Under the pieces are notes generated by a model, which worked only from the letters and a program-made list of their open reading frames with translations, did no database searches and was not told the DNA's origin. Position numbers and translations under genes: made by a program. 64,000 nucleotides of DNA, from IMG/VR virus record IMGVR_UViG_3300036845_000049, positions 1 through 64,000 of that record; one strand, given 5' to 3'. The stretch comes from a virus. How positions within the stretch are numbered: the stretch's first letter is position 1; every line of letters begins with the position of its first letter. Below are positions 19,061 through 27,846 of this stretch, piece by piece.

Positions 19061-21007
19061 TTAGAAGGTACCAGCATCAATCGTAGCGTTGTCCACATAC
19101 TGCTTAGTGGCAGCATCCAAGTTACCAACTGGGTTACTCGCTAGGGTCAGTGTACCTCCCATCGTACCGCCTGACAAGAGCAAATAATTAGCAAGCGAAG
19201 CGACCGTAGCACGCGTCGTATCACTCGGATGCACATGATCCTCACGCGCCCATCTCACTCCTGCACCAACGGTTGCATTACCATCCATTAACGGCGCAAC
19301 AGTCGCCCCAACCGGCACGGAGGCGATGGTCGCATATGGCCCCAGCGCCGCCGACACTTGCGCCGCCGTCTGGTAGCCCGACGGGTTACTCGTAGGGTAA
19401 TAATTATTCAACGCCGAAGCAACTTGCGCCGCCGTCTGGTAGTTCGATGGGTTCGACGCGTTGTATTTGCTGGCGTCGCTCGGGTGCACGTGATCGGCGC
19501 GAGCGTACGCTGTTGATACGCCAGTCGCCGCATTGCCGTCCATCGGCGGTGGAGAGCCAGATGGCTGTGGCACCGACGAAGTAATGGTGCTGTCAACATA
19601 TCCCTTAGTGGCTGCGCCGCTAGTCGCAGTTGGCGGACCAGAGAGGACCAATAGGCCAGTCATCGTGCCGCCGGTTACCGCCAGTACGTTCACCCATGTG
19701 TGGTTCTGCCGCCCATAGGTTGTGCCGTCAGCATTGGCGTCAGTCAACCCACCCGGCGCATGTGCCTGAAAATAACTTAGAGTGACCGGCTCCATCAAAT
19801 TGACAGGATCAGCGGCGAGTTCAATCGCCCCTGTCATCGTACCGCCAGCCAACTGCAAGAACGGATAACCATTCGAGTTGAATGCGCCAATAATCGCGTT
19901 GTCAACATAATTCTTGTTGGCGGCTTGCTCGGGCGCAATTGGATCGTTGGATATGGCGATAGACCCATAGGCGGTAATGTTGCCGGTAAAGAACGACGGC
20001 TGTTGCACAGCCAGCGTGCCGCTGATAGAAACGTTACCAGCAATTGATAGTGAGCCTGTTACTCGACCACCGCTCACCCATCCGCGATTGCTTCGCATAT
20101 AGCTATTGCCATCGGTGGGTGCATCCACACCAATGACTGCGGGCGGGACAATCGTCCATGCTGCGTTCAAACGGCCATACACATTGCCATTAATCGGCGC
20201 GTCAGCAAGAATAGGTTCCTGCGGTATAACAGTCCACGCACCGTTCTGCCGCCCGTAGATATGCCCATCATTCGACGCATCGTTCTGAAGCGGGTCTAAT
20301 ACCCACCCGCCGTTACCCCGTGAGTAATTCTGTCCGGTGCTTGGCGCGTCAGCTTGGATAATGTCTGGAGCCCAATAACCGTTATAACGGCTATAGAGCG
20401 TGTTGCTTTGCGGCGCTTCCGACACCAAATTGATGCTCATCATGACTTGCCAGAAGAATTTCGTGCCGTCAGTGACCCATTCATAGAGCGTCTGTGTGTC
20501 GGGGCTATACCACTGATCCATCACGTTCGGAGCAACTGGCGGCGCAGACCCCCAAAAATAGCGCACCGCCGTGTTGGCATAACCTTGCGTCGGCTCACCT
20601 AGTGGGATTTCAGTGTACAACGCGGGGACCGAGTTGCTCGTACCGCAGGCGCAATCGCCGGATGACGGGATATTGATCAGCACAGTATCAGTGCGCGGCG
20701 ACCCACTAGAATTGATAGTCATCGTCAGCGTGTATTGCTGGCCTGCAATGCCACCACTCAACAAGAACGCCAGACGGCCCGCGATATCCGAATGCGCATA
20801 ACTCACCACCAACGCCGGGTTGCTTGTCACATCAAGCTCAAATGCCCACGAGTTCACCAGCAACGGTGGCGAAAGGTTAGAGTAATCCACCACGACCAGT
20901 GTTTGGTCGGTTGGTTGCTTAGTAACCGTCGCAAGCGTCAACGTCACATCTGCGAATAGATAGACCGCATCCGTATTGACGACGCCCGCTGGGAGCATAA
21001 AACCCAT
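19061..21007 (-). CDS. Large tail fibre with Trp-repeat shaft (648 aa)
   Basis: Residues 1-130 form a domain shared with the 21017-21874 protein (FLLSGGIAG, RTDTVLINI, then a CAC motif). Residues about 205-310 contain about five repeats of the form DAPxxGNxYxRxNGxW. Further on are several fibre repeats (AxKxYVDxxI, LAGGTMTGAI) and two HVHPSD repeats. Shared N-terminal domains suggest both proteins dock to the same tail site. Exact copies of the genome palindrome occur within the reading frame (19386). Confidence 0.75.
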   Translation of the reverse strand: MGFMLPAGVVNTDAVYLFADVTLTLATVTKQPTDQTLVVVDYSNLSPPLLVNSWAFELDVTSNPALVVSYAHSDIAGRLAFLLSGGIAGQQYTLTMTINSSGSPRTDTVLINIPSSGDCACGTSNSVPALYTEIPLGEPTQGYANTAVRYFWGSAPPVAPNVMDQWYSPDTQTLYEWVTDGTKFFWQVMMSINLVSEAPQSNTLYSRYNGYWAPDIIQADAPSTGQNYSRGNGGWVLDPLQNDASNDGHIYGRQNGAWTVIPQEPILADAPINGNVYGRLNAAWTIVPPAVIGVDAPTDGNSYMRSNRGWVSGGRVTGSLSIAGNVSISGTLAVQQPSFFTGNITAYGSIAISNDPIAPEQAANKNYVDNAIIGAFNSNGYPFLQLAGGTMTGAIELAADPVNLMEPVTLSYFQAHAPGGLTDANADGTTYGRQNHTWVNVLAVTGGTMTGLLVLSGPPTATSGAATKGYVDSTITSSVPQPSGSPPPMDGNAATGVSTAYARADHVHPSDASKYNASNPSNYQTAAQVASALNNYYPTSNPSGYQTAAQVSAALGPYATIASVPVGATVAPLMDGNATVGAGVRWAREDHVHPSDTTRATVASLANYLLLSGGTMGGTLTLASNPVGNLDAATKQYVDNATIDAGTF

Positions 21008-21016
21008 ATCGCTCTC

Positions 21017-21874
21017 CTATATGCTCGGAAGGTATGGGGCAAACCACAGCATGAATATAATGCTGTCAGCGGATGGCGCTTGCGCGAACGCGATCTGATT
21101 GTTCACCGCCGTATATTGCGTCACTGCGTCTTGCCATACCCCATCAACCGACACGAATACGGTATTACCGCCGCTAATTGTGACCGGCCTGCCAACGACG
21201 CTCGTCAGATTGAACACAGTTGTCGTGCCGTCCGGGTGAATTGGTTGGAGGCTAAGGATGGTGACATTACTACCGCCGCCACCACCCCCACCGCCACTAC
21301 CCGCCTCCTGCCAAAGGCTCGTAATGCCGTTGCTGATATAATCGTACAGTAGACCATTCGACGTGTCGTACCAACGATCCAACACGTTCGCGCCAACCGG
21401 GATCGTGCCACTGACAAAGAACCGTGGTGCGGTGTTGACAATAATCGACCCGTCTCCACTCACGTCCCCATTCACCGGAGGCGGCGTAGGCAGAGGGGTA
21501 CACCCACAATCATCACCCAGCACATTCACAGTCAGCTTGTCGGTACGCACTTCTCCAGTCGTCAAGGTGGCGCTAATCATAACGTCGTAAGCGCACCCCT
21601 CAATACCGGCGGAAAGAAGGAAAGTGAGTTGCGTTTTTCCAGTGTTCAGCGTTGCTTTGCTAATACCCAAGTTTGGGGAGCCACCCGGAGTTACCCTGAG
21701 GGTAAAATTGGCGAGCGTCACTGCCGGGATAAGCTGGCTGTAATCCACGGTAATAAACGTGTTCGTATCGACTGATGTTTTGTCGAAGAAGCCGAGGTCA
21801 TGCGTCGTGTCAGCAACGAACATCGCTTGGTTAGTCTGTGCACCGGGGATCGGGTATGGGTAAATTTGGTTCAT
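21017..21874 (-). CDS. Fibre adaptor-like protein (285 aa)
   Basis: The N-terminal 130 residues are homologous to the N-terminus of the next fibre (FLLSAGIEG, RTDKLTVNV, DDCGC). RWYDTSNGLLYDYISNG follows, also matched there, then a poly-Gly linker and a C-terminal beta domain (VTILSLQPIHPDGTTTVFNL...). It lacks the long repeats, so it may be a shorter fibre or an adaptor. The start overlaps the upstream stop (ATGA). Confidence 0.6.
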   Translation of the reverse strand: MNQIYPYPIPGAQTNQAMFVADTTHDLGFFDKTSVDTNTFITVDYSQLIPAVTLANFTLRVTPGGSPNLGISKATLNTGKTQLTFLLSAGIEGCAYDVMISATLTTGEVRTDKLTVNVLGDDCGCTPLPTPPPVNGDVSGDGSIIVNTAPRFFVSGTIPVGANVLDRWYDTSNGLLYDYISNGITSLWQEAGSGGGGGGGGSNVTILSLQPIHPDGTTTVFNLTSVVGRPVTISGGNTVFVSVDGVWQDAVTQYTAVNNQIAFAQAPSADSIIFMLWFAPYLPSI

Positions 21875-22620
21875 GCGTGACCTACATACATACCAGTGTT
21901 CCGGTGGCCGCTATTCCACCCCTGCGGATAACCCCAACGTTGTGTGGCGTAGCCGAACATGCGCCGAACCTCAGTGCGGCATAGCCCAATGCCTTGGTTG
22001 AACATGCGCCCGTGATACTGCGCGCCCGGTAGCGACGAGTAAGGCTTGCCGGGTTGCAGCATCAACCGCATGTTGACGCCGTTGGCGATATAGTTCAAGT
22101 ACTTTTCCATCACCCAGTTGGGCGGCGATACGAACCCCTCGCTGTCAACCGGATCACATGGCGTCAACGCCAGCGTGGCGATCCACGTTTCATCGGAAGT
22201 TGGGTTATCACGAATACGCAATATAGGACATTTCTCCCCAGCGTTTAAAAGTGCCCCCGACCGCTGGGTCCGAAACAACGGGTCCTGAGCTTCCGACGCC
22301 GCGTTGCGCCCGTCAGTACTTAAGTATTGAGGAGGGCACATTGGGAGGTATGGAGGCAGTGGATACTCAGCAGACGGTGGGGGCGAGCGCGGTCGATCCA
22401 AACCCATGAGCCGATTGACTACCACATTCTGCCCGGTGCCAACCTGATAGTCATTGGTATATGGAACGATGTAGATTGGAACTTCCAACAGCCATGCGTC
22501 TGTACGCTGGAAGAAGTCCTTGAGAGTGTTGAAAACCTCAAGCCTTATAATTCCATCTAAAGCTCCGCCACAGGTCATCCTGACCATATCGTTTAAGCGG
22601 GCTAAATTGGTCGTCGTCAT
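21871..22620 (-). CDS. Head-tail connector/tail tubular A-like protein (249 aa)
   Basis: The gene lies between a small adaptor and the fibre genes. It starts MTTTNLARLNDMVRMTCGGALDGIIRLE and has a C-terminal GIGLCRTEVRRMFGYA. Size, position and N-terminal helix match podovirus connector proteins that ring the portal. Assignment is by context and general resemblance. Confidence 0.55.
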   Translation of the reverse strand: MTTTNLARLNDMVRMTCGGALDGIIRLEVFNTLKDFFQRTDAWLLEVPIYIVPYTNDYQVGTGQNVVVNRLMGLDRPRSPPPSAEYPLPPYLPMCPPQYLSTDGRNAASEAQDPLFRTQRSGALLNAGEKCPILRIRDNPTSDETWIATLALTPCDPVDSEGFVSPPNWVMEKYLNYIANGVNMRLMLQPGKPYSSLPGAQYHGRMFNQGIGLCRTEVRRMFGYATQRWGYPQGWNSGHRNTGMYVGHA

Positions 22621-22623
22621 GGC

Positions 22624-23055
22624 TTATGCCGCCGATAGCGTGGTTAAGTGCGATTGGAACTTGGCCATAAATCCTTGTGCCCGTGCGTCCTGCGTATCGG
22701 TCACGTCGAGGAACTGCGCCCACCCGTTGACGAACCAATCGAGTGTTGACATGTACTTGTTTGGAACCGGCACGAGAGTGCCCTTGCCGAGAATATAGCT
22801 CCCATCCGGGTTGGTCGCCACGTCATCTGTCGTGTATTGTGGCGGGTTGCCATCATCAGTATCGCCCTTACGCAAAGGTCGCTGATACTTCAAATCCAAA
22901 AATATATCGGGGCGAACGCGGCCCATCTCACCCAAGCCAATGTTGAGCGCGATCAATAACGTTGTGTCGGGATAGCGATAGGGCGACACTGCATCTTGCA
23001 GGCCCAATCGCGCTACCCCTAGATAATCCGTCACGGTTCGATAACGTTGTGCCAT
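22624..23055 (-). CDS. Head-tail adaptor protein (143 aa)
   Basis: The ATG at 23055 is chosen over a longer frame because the upstream 74 residues are Arg-rich noise opposite the capsid intergenic region. The protein (MAQRYRTVTDYLGVARLGLQD..., LDWFVNGWAQFLDV) has the size and helical pattern of gp6-type connectors. An exact palindrome (23058-23072) ends 2 nt before the start and provides the only GGGTAA SD-like sequence. It follows the capsid gene. Confidence 0.6.
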   Translation of the reverse strand: MAQRYRTVTDYLGVARLGLQDAVSPYRYPDTTLLIALNIGLGEMGRVRPDIFLDLKYQRPLRKGDTDDGNPPQYTTDDVATNPDGSYILGKGTLVPVPNKYMSTLDWFVNGWAQFLDVTDTQDARAQGFMAKFQSHLTTLSAA

Positions 23056-23149
23056 TTTTACCCATAGAGTAATAAGACGGTCCCGGCGTACACGGGAGTA
23101 TTCACGCCGGGACCTAGCAGACGCTACACGCAACGACAACAGGCAGGCG

Positions 23150-24145
23150 TTACGTGCCAGCGACCTGCGTAACAATGGCTTGCGCCAGCGCTTTGCCGTC
23201 CAACACCTGACGGCCATAGACTTGCAGACCGCGCAGGATTTGACCGAACGTCCGCTCGGAACGGATCGTTTCGACATTCGTAAGCTGCGAGGCGAACGTC
23301 AAACCGTGCGCGTGACCAGCATAGATCACCCACTCGCCCGCCGCCAGCCCAGCCGCAACGCCGCTCGGAAGCAAGTTGGAGGCGTAGACCGTGAACCGGT
23401 CGATCTGCCCGAACTTGCCATTGCGCAGAATGCTCACGCTGTCGCCAGACACGAACACTTCACGCAGTTCCGAACGCTTGATCTGGAACGTCGCCCATGT
23501 GGGCATAACGACCCAACGCCCCGTCTCGGGGATGTTCTGCTCGTCAAGCGCCTGACCCAACCTTAAGAGTATGTCGATGATTTCGACTTGTCCGGTGGTT
23601 GGATTGCGGCCCACCGACGCAAGGGGAGTGCCGGTCACACCGAGATTGATGTTGGCGGAAACCGCGCCAGCGGCGAGGCCACGATTGAGAGCGTTCGCCT
23701 GATTGAGGATGTAGAGCAGTACGTCCGTATCGACAACGATCTTCATCTGCTCGGATGCGTCATCCGACCATAGGCTCATATTGTTAATGTCGGACTGCTT
23801 CTCGATCACGTCATCAATGATCGCGGCGAAGTATTTGCCTTGGTCGATAGTCAACTCAACGCTGCTACCGGCTGGCCTTTGGAGCGCCAAGTCACCGTTG
23901 ACGAGGTAATTATTGATGATCAGCGTCGGCTTCGTGCGAATTTTCACACGGTCGCCGTAGCTCTTGATTTCGCCCTCGTAGTCCGTGTTACTGATCGCGG
24001 CTAGGACGGTCGCCGCATAGAACTTTTCGATCAGCTTCCCCGACCAGATTTCTGGAATAAAACCGGCGGCGACGTAATCAGTAGACGTACTACCGGGCGG
24101 GTAAATTGGAGGGGTTGTACCAGAGCCAGCTAGACCCAGTGCCAT
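23150..24145 (-). CDS. Major capsid protein (331 aa)
   Basis: It follows the scaffold gene and precedes connectors. The sequence has a Gly/Pro-rich N-arm, FIPEIWSGKLIEKFYAATVLAAISNTDYEGEIK, GDRVKIRTKPT and a C-terminal ERTFGQILRGLQVYGRQVL. This is typical of phage coat proteins with the HK97 fold. It has a strong AGGAGAA before ATG 24145. The capsid call is firm from order and pattern; no subfamily is claimed. Confidence 0.85.
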   Translation of the reverse strand: MALGLAGSGTTPPIYPPGSTSTDYVAAGFIPEIWSGKLIEKFYAATVLAAISNTDYEGEIKSYGDRVKIRTKPTLIINNYLVNGDLALQRPAGSSVELTIDQGKYFAAIIDDVIEKQSDINNMSLWSDDASEQMKIVVDTDVLLYILNQANALNRGLAAGAVSANINLGVTGTPLASVGRNPTTGQVEIIDILLRLGQALDEQNIPETGRWVVMPTWATFQIKRSELREVFVSGDSVSILRNGKFGQIDRFTVYASNLLPSGVAAGLAAGEWVIYAGHAHGLTFASQLTNVETIRSERTFGQILRGLQVYGRQVLDGKALAQAIVTQVAGT

Positions 24146-24189
24146 GATATTCTCCTATCGTTAGACCTGTGTTACTACCTTTCTTTATG

Positions 24190-24262
24190 GCCCAACGAGC
24201 GGATTTATCGGCTCGGCTTCGCTCTCTCAGTTGCCGGGGTGTTAATGCCGGGGGACTGAGAG
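24190..24262. terminator. Two stem-loops between scaffold and capsid genes
   Basis: CTCTCAGT (about 24224) pairs with ACTGAGAG (about 24255), enclosing two GCCGGGG copies. Next to it CGAGC pairs with GCTCG around 24191-24209. No U-run follows on the minus strand, so it may be a processing or attenuation site, or an mRNA-stabilising hairpin for the abundant capsid message, instead of a full terminator. Confidence 0.45.
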
Positions 24263-24292
24263 CCAGAAATTTAAATTGCCTAACAAATAATT

Positions 24293-25495
24293 TTATCGAA
24301 TACGCCCTTCGTTACCAGCGTCGAAGATTTGCCTTTCGATAGCAGCCGCTTCGTCCTCTCGGCCTGCGTACTTGCCTTGGGTCTTGTCTGTGTAGAACTG
24401 CTTAATTTCCGATCTGTAGACAATGCCCTTATCCGGGGGAGCTTGAGTTTGACCACTTTTCGCCCTGCCGGGGGCAGCGAGCGCCATCAAGTCGAATTGC
24501 TGCGGGGACGGCGGCGGGTTACCCTGAGAGTAACCGGCTCCGTTGCCTGCGCCATTGGGCTGGCTGGGGGCTGCGCCTACGGCTTGTAGAAACGTATTAA
24601 AGATATCGATAACCTGTCCCGCTTGGTTCGAGTTGTGAGCGCCATTCAGAAACTCACGCCGCGTCCGATGCGAGATGGGGTCGATCTGATCAAGCCACTG
24701 TCCAAATTGCGGACTGTCGTTAATCGCACTCCACTGCGGCACTGCTCGCGCCAGATCGTCATACATTTTAACGCGAGCGTCAAAGACAACGGTATTTTGC
24801 ACACCGCCGACCTGACGCTTAACTTGCGCCAATTCACCAGCCAATTGCTGCAAAAACGGCTCGTAAACTTCAGCGGCGCGACGCCCCATCACGTCCATAA
24901 GCTCAGCGCCGTACTCAGTTACCTCGGTCGGTTTGACAAAGCGACCGGGGGGTGGGGGTGCGACGTTAAATCGCAACCCCGACCCCTCGCCCTGCGGCGC
25001 GGCGGGAGGGGGGCTCCCCACCTGCGCTAGCAGCCTTTGTTGGTCGAGCAACGTCTGTTGCAGACGACGCGTGTTCTCTTGATCACGGTCATAACGACCT
25101 TTAAGTGACTTGAACTGATGCTCCCAATCCGCTTCGTTCTGCGGTTGGGGAGGTTGGGGAGCCGCTGGCGGCTGGGGCGGTGTGAACGTGCGCGACTGTA
25201 CACGCGTGTCGCTCGGATCGCCAACCGGATCAAACTCGGGCGGGCGCGGATTGTTCGGATCAAAGTTGGCGGTAATCACGCCGGGGTTAGGACGAGCCGC
25301 AGGCACAACCGGCCTAACCAGTTCGTTGCCGCCAGCCGCTTCATTGGCGGCCTTCGCCTGCTTGGCTTGCTCAATAAGGGCATTGGCGCGATCTGCCTGC
25401 GCCTTCACACCGGAGGGGACCGGCACAGAAGGATCAGGCGCACCACGCTTGGTTGCACCGCCAACTGCGTTATGTCCTTGGACTGTGGTGTTCAT
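24293..25495 (-). CDS. Scaffolding protein (400 aa)
   Basis: The gene is directly upstream of the capsid gene. The N-terminal third is disordered (Pro/Asn-rich, FDPNNPRPPEFDP). A coiled coil follows (DWEHQFKSLKGRYDRDQENTRRLQQ), then helical VMGRRAAEVYEPFLQQLAGELAQV, and a charged C-terminus (EDEAAAIERQIFDAG). These are classic scaffold features. An exact palindrome sits in the frame at 24519. It would direct procapsid assembly and leave. Confidence 0.8.
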   Translation of the reverse strand: MNTTVQGHNAVGGATKRGAPDPSVPVPSGVKAQADRANALIEQAKQAKAANEAAGGNELVRPVVPAARPNPGVITANFDPNNPRPPEFDPVGDPSDTRVQSRTFTPPQPPAAPQPPQPQNEADWEHQFKSLKGRYDRDQENTRRLQQTLLDQQRLLAQVGSPPPAAPQGEGSGLRFNVAPPPPGRFVKPTEVTEYGAELMDVMGRRAAEVYEPFLQQLAGELAQVKRQVGGVQNTVVFDARVKMYDDLARAVPQWSAINDSPQFGQWLDQIDPISHRTRREFLNGAHNSNQAGQVIDIFNTFLQAVGAAPSQPNGAGNGAGYSQGNPPPSPQQFDLMALAAPGRAKSGQTQAPPDKGIVYRSEIKQFYTDKTQGKYAGREDEAAAIERQIFDAGNEGRIR

Positions 25496-25731
25496 TTACG
25501 ATACTTATCCATCGTCTTTTCGATATCGATACAGTCGTCTCGTAGCTCTTTCATCCTACGCCCGAACCCGATGGCGATGGGCGCATGTTCTACTGAGGCA
25601 GTCGTAATCCTCTCCAACTCATCCGCCGTATACACCTTGAACGCTTCAACATATGTCGCCCACACACTCGGGTCACTCTTGCTCAAGGCATACAGCGCCT
25701 TGAGATATTCGTCGCGCGCCTCACTAGCCAT
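25492..25731 (-). CDS. Small helical hypothetical protein (79 aa)
   Basis: The gene overlaps the scaffold start by 4 nt (ATGA), which supports translation. The protein is all-helical (EARDEYLKALYALSKSDPSVWATYVEAFKVY). A degenerate palindrome lies just upstream. No family recognised. Confidence 0.6.
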   Translation of the reverse strand: MASEARDEYLKALYALSKSDPSVWATYVEAFKVYTADELERITTASVEHAPIAIGFGRRMKELRDDCIDIEKTMDKYRK

Positions 25732-25745
25732 ACTTACCCAGTGGG

Positions 25746-26024
25746 TTAGAGAACTCTATTCGGCTTACTCACGTTGGCGAACGGTGGCCCACTGTTGACG
25801 ATATCATCGATCAGGTCGCCGGTGGACGCTTTACCCTTGTCCTCTTTGCAGTAGTTGTTGGAGAGCAACCGGCCAAGCCCCTGCCCGACAACTTCCTCGG
25901 GGGCGTGATCCCATATCCCTTCAAGCTCGGCCCGCTTGTTACAGGGACCGAACGTGCGGATAGTGCCCGCGTCAGTATCGCCAAACGACTTCGAGTCTTT
26001 CTTGCGCTCAGATGGCTTATCCAT
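25746..26024 (-). CDS. Small hypothetical protein (92 aa)
   Basis: The ATG at 26024 overlaps the upstream stop by 8 nt. The protein is polar, with two Cys and ELEGIWDHAPEEVVGQGLGRLL, ending in a helical DLIDDIVN. A competing overlapping frame (to 25811) is less protein-like. Function unknown. Confidence 0.55.
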   Translation of the reverse strand: MDKPSERKKDSKSFGDTDAGTIRTFGPCNKRAELEGIWDHAPEEVVGQGLGRLLSNNYCKEDKGKASTGDLIDDIVNSGPPFANVSKPNRVL

Positions 26025-26193
26025 CGACAGTCTCCCAATCGTCCGCCAGCAAGTCCTCGTAGGTTAAATCAAGATCATCAGTATCTTTTGTTTCCTCATG
26101 ATCAATAAATCGATCCTTATCCTCCCACCCAGCACGGGCAATCCTGTCGCCACTGCGAAGTCGCTTGACTGCTTGTCCAATATCCATGGTCAT
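26017..26193 (-). CDS. Mini DUF2829/Tad2-like protein (58 aa)
   Basis: The start at 26193 (or 26187) gives MTMDIGQAVKRLRSGDRIARAGW, closely matching the DUF2829 N-terminus (F/IGxAxxxLxxGxxVxRxGW). The end YEDLLADDWETV matches the family ending (DLLAxDWxxV). Tad2, a member, sequesters the signalling nucleotide of the bacterial Thoeris defence. The usual central part is missing here (58 residues against roughly 75-110), so it could be a minimal or dead version. It lies between capsid-side small genes and the dyad repeat at 26225. Family call from sequence; anti-defence role is inference. Confidence 0.6.
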   Translation of the reverse strand: MTMDIGQAVKRLRSGDRIARAGWEDKDRFIDHEETKDTDDLDLTYEDLLADDWETVDG

Positions 26194-26224
26194 CCACTTT
26201 ACGTTGCGCCCACTTACGATCATT

Positions 26225-26252
26225 TCGCATGTGCGTGTACGCAAACATGCGA
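26225..26252. repeat. GCATGT dyad, copy 1
   Basis: TCGCATGT, a 12-nt loop (gcgtgtacgcaa) and ACATGCGA form an 8-bp perfect dyad, followed by cacgcaat. The loop contains its own GCGT/ACGC pairing. Same element as copies at 30451-30478 and, inverted, 31555-31582. It lies in the leader of the Tad2-like gene. Confidence 0.75.
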
Positions 26253-26264
26253 CACGCAATAACC

Positions 26265-26507
26265 TTAGGGAACTAATGCTACAAGTACGTTAAGAGCGCT
26301 TGTAAAGCCACCATAATCAAGCGACGTTAGACGGGGTAGCGCCTCGACCATCCGAATGTTGTTTATCCATACCAAGCAATGCTGATCACCCTGCGATGCG
26401 CTCTGGCTTGGCAAAGAGGCGGTGGGTATGGCTAAAGCTGCGCCAACCGCCCGTATCACAGAAATGCGCTCGTTATCACCGATATTTTGGTACAGAGGCA
26501 TTGGCAT
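26265..26507 (-). CDS. Small hypothetical protein (80 aa)
   Basis: MPMPLYQNIGDNERISVIRAVGAAL followed by Ser-rich and hydrophobic segments (LNVLVALVP at the end). An exact palindrome (26513-26527) sits 5 nt before the ATG. Possibly a small beta-rich structural protein; no family recognised. Confidence 0.5.
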   Translation of the reverse strand: MPMPLYQNIGDNERISVIRAVGAALAIPTASLPSQSASQGDQHCLVWINNIRMVEALPRLTSLDYGGFTSALNVLVALVP

Positions 26508-26597
26508 CGTAGTTACCCCGAGGGTAAAAGAACAAACCGGGATCAGACAGTGCCCGAACTAGGAACTTCTAGATACAAGCACAAAATCGACCCACTG

Positions 26598-26837
26598 TCA
26601 ACCGGATTGTGTCTCTTTTCCAGAAACACCGGGCACTTTCTTTCCCGCCGATCCCTTGCCAAACATATGGCCTGATCCACCTTTGGCGAATTTTTCGCTG
26701 CCACCGGGGGGTGAGTTTGACTCTTTGCCCGACACGCCGTCCGCTGCTTTGCCTGCGGTGCCCTTACCGAACATCTTGCCGGTGCCACCTTTGGCGAAGA
26801 ACCCCGGCTTGTCGCCACTGCTGATCACTTTACCCAT
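26598..26837 (-). CDS. Small Gly/Lys-rich repeat protein (79 aa)
   Basis: The protein repeats FAKGGTGKMFGKGTAGK and FAKGGSGHMFGKGSAGK. It has an excellent GGAGGT before ATG 26837. Short KGG-repeat proteins of this type recur beside portal genes in podoviruses, and the same KGG motif appears in the virion proteins of this phage. Probably minor virion component. Confidence 0.65.
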   Translation of the reverse strand: MGKVISSGDKPGFFAKGGTGKMFGKGTAGKAADGVSGKESNSPPGGSEKFAKGGSGHMFGKGSAGKKVPGVSGKETQSG

Positions 26838-26867
26838 GATGATACCTCCATTTACCCATAGGGTTGC

Positions 26868-27380
26868 TTACCTACCCTTATGGACCGTGCCCTTATGACG
26901 CGCCTTCACGTCGCCGCCCACAGCGCCTCCCTTAGCATAACCGGATCGGAGACCCGTATCTGGTGGCGGTGATGGCGGCGGGGAACTTTTGAGCGCCGTG
27001 TCCGGCGGTGCGTCAGGCGGTGACTGGCGCTTGAGGCCCGCATCCGTTACATCGGGCGGTGGCCCACGCTTAAGGCCAGCATCGGTAGGTCCACCTTTTG
27101 CGAACCCGCCTGACCCACCCATGCCACCGGGAGGCGGTGGGGGCGGACCTGCGCCTGCACCCCCACCGGGCATGGGCGGCGGTGCGCCTGCACCGATACC
27201 GGGAGGCCGTACGTTTGCCACCTTGGGGGCCATTGGCGGCGCACCCATATGAGCGGCGGGCGAGCCGGGTCCTGCACCCAATCCACTGCCCGCCATAGCG
27301 GTAGGGGGACGCCCTGCTTTAATGCCCGCGCCGCCCATCTTCTTACTGCCGGGACCAGCCATCGCTCGGTTGCGAGCCAT
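26868..27380 (-). CDS. Pro/Gly-rich protein (170 aa)
   Basis: Low-complexity Gly/Pro/Ala stretches are followed by three related repeats (DAGLKRGPPPDVT, DAGLKRQSPPDAP, DTALKSSPPPSP) and a C-terminal YAKGGAVGGDVKARHKG. GGGAGG precedes ATG 27380. It overlaps the upstream gene by 38 nt. The KGG tail suggests a virion-associated role. Confidence 0.6.
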   Translation of the reverse strand: MARNRAMAGPGSKKMGGAGIKAGRPPTAMAGSGLGAGPGSPAAHMGAPPMAPKVANVRPPGIGAGAPPPMPGGGAGAGPPPPPPGGMGGSGGFAKGGPTDAGLKRGPPPDVTDAGLKRQSPPDAPPDTALKSSPPPSPPPDTGLRSGYAKGGAVGGDVKARHKGTVHKGR

Positions 27381-27846
27381 TGCCCGCCTCCCTGTTATCT
27401 AGTAGCTCCTGCTGGGGGTTGTCCCCCAACTCGATACGTCTTACCGGCACGGAGCTACGAATGTGCCGTGTCTCCTGCCACGAAGCGGGTACGCCGGTAA
27501 ACGTACGATATACCCACATATCGATATCATCAAACATGTAGTATCGTTCACCCCGGCTCTTGTCGGGCGGTTCTTTGAATGAATTGCCGCCGAAGATCGT
27601 CCACTTCGGCCCACTCTCGTCGCGGCTGAACGCTTCCAGCACGTCAGCACGTAATGCTTTGCCCCAACGTCTTTGCATGTAAATGATCGCGTCGTCTACA
27701 TGAATGTATCCGGCAGGGATGTTCGGGTCCCACTTGGCGATCAGCGGCTTACGCGCTTGTGCATCGGCGCGACGCTCTTGGTCCCGTTCTTTACTCTGCG
27801 GGTAAAGCCCCCGATCAGTTTTATCAATAAAATCTTTCACGTTCAA
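27343..27846 (-). CDS. Hypothetical protein downstream of portal (167 aa)
   Basis: The start overlaps the portal stop (ATGA). The sequence is globular: IPAGYIHVDDAIIYMQRRWG, KWTIFGG, ERYYMFDDIDMWVYRTF. No family recognised. Tight coupling with the portal suggests a head-related role. Confidence 0.6.
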   Translation of the reverse strand: MNVKDFIDKTDRGLYPQSKERDQERRADAQARKPLIAKWDPNIPAGYIHVDDAIIYMQRRWGKALRADVLEAFSRDESGPKWTIFGGNSFKEPPDKSRGERYYMFDDIDMWVYRTFTGVPASWQETRHIRSSVPVRRIELGDNPQQELLDNREAGNGSQPSDGWSRQ

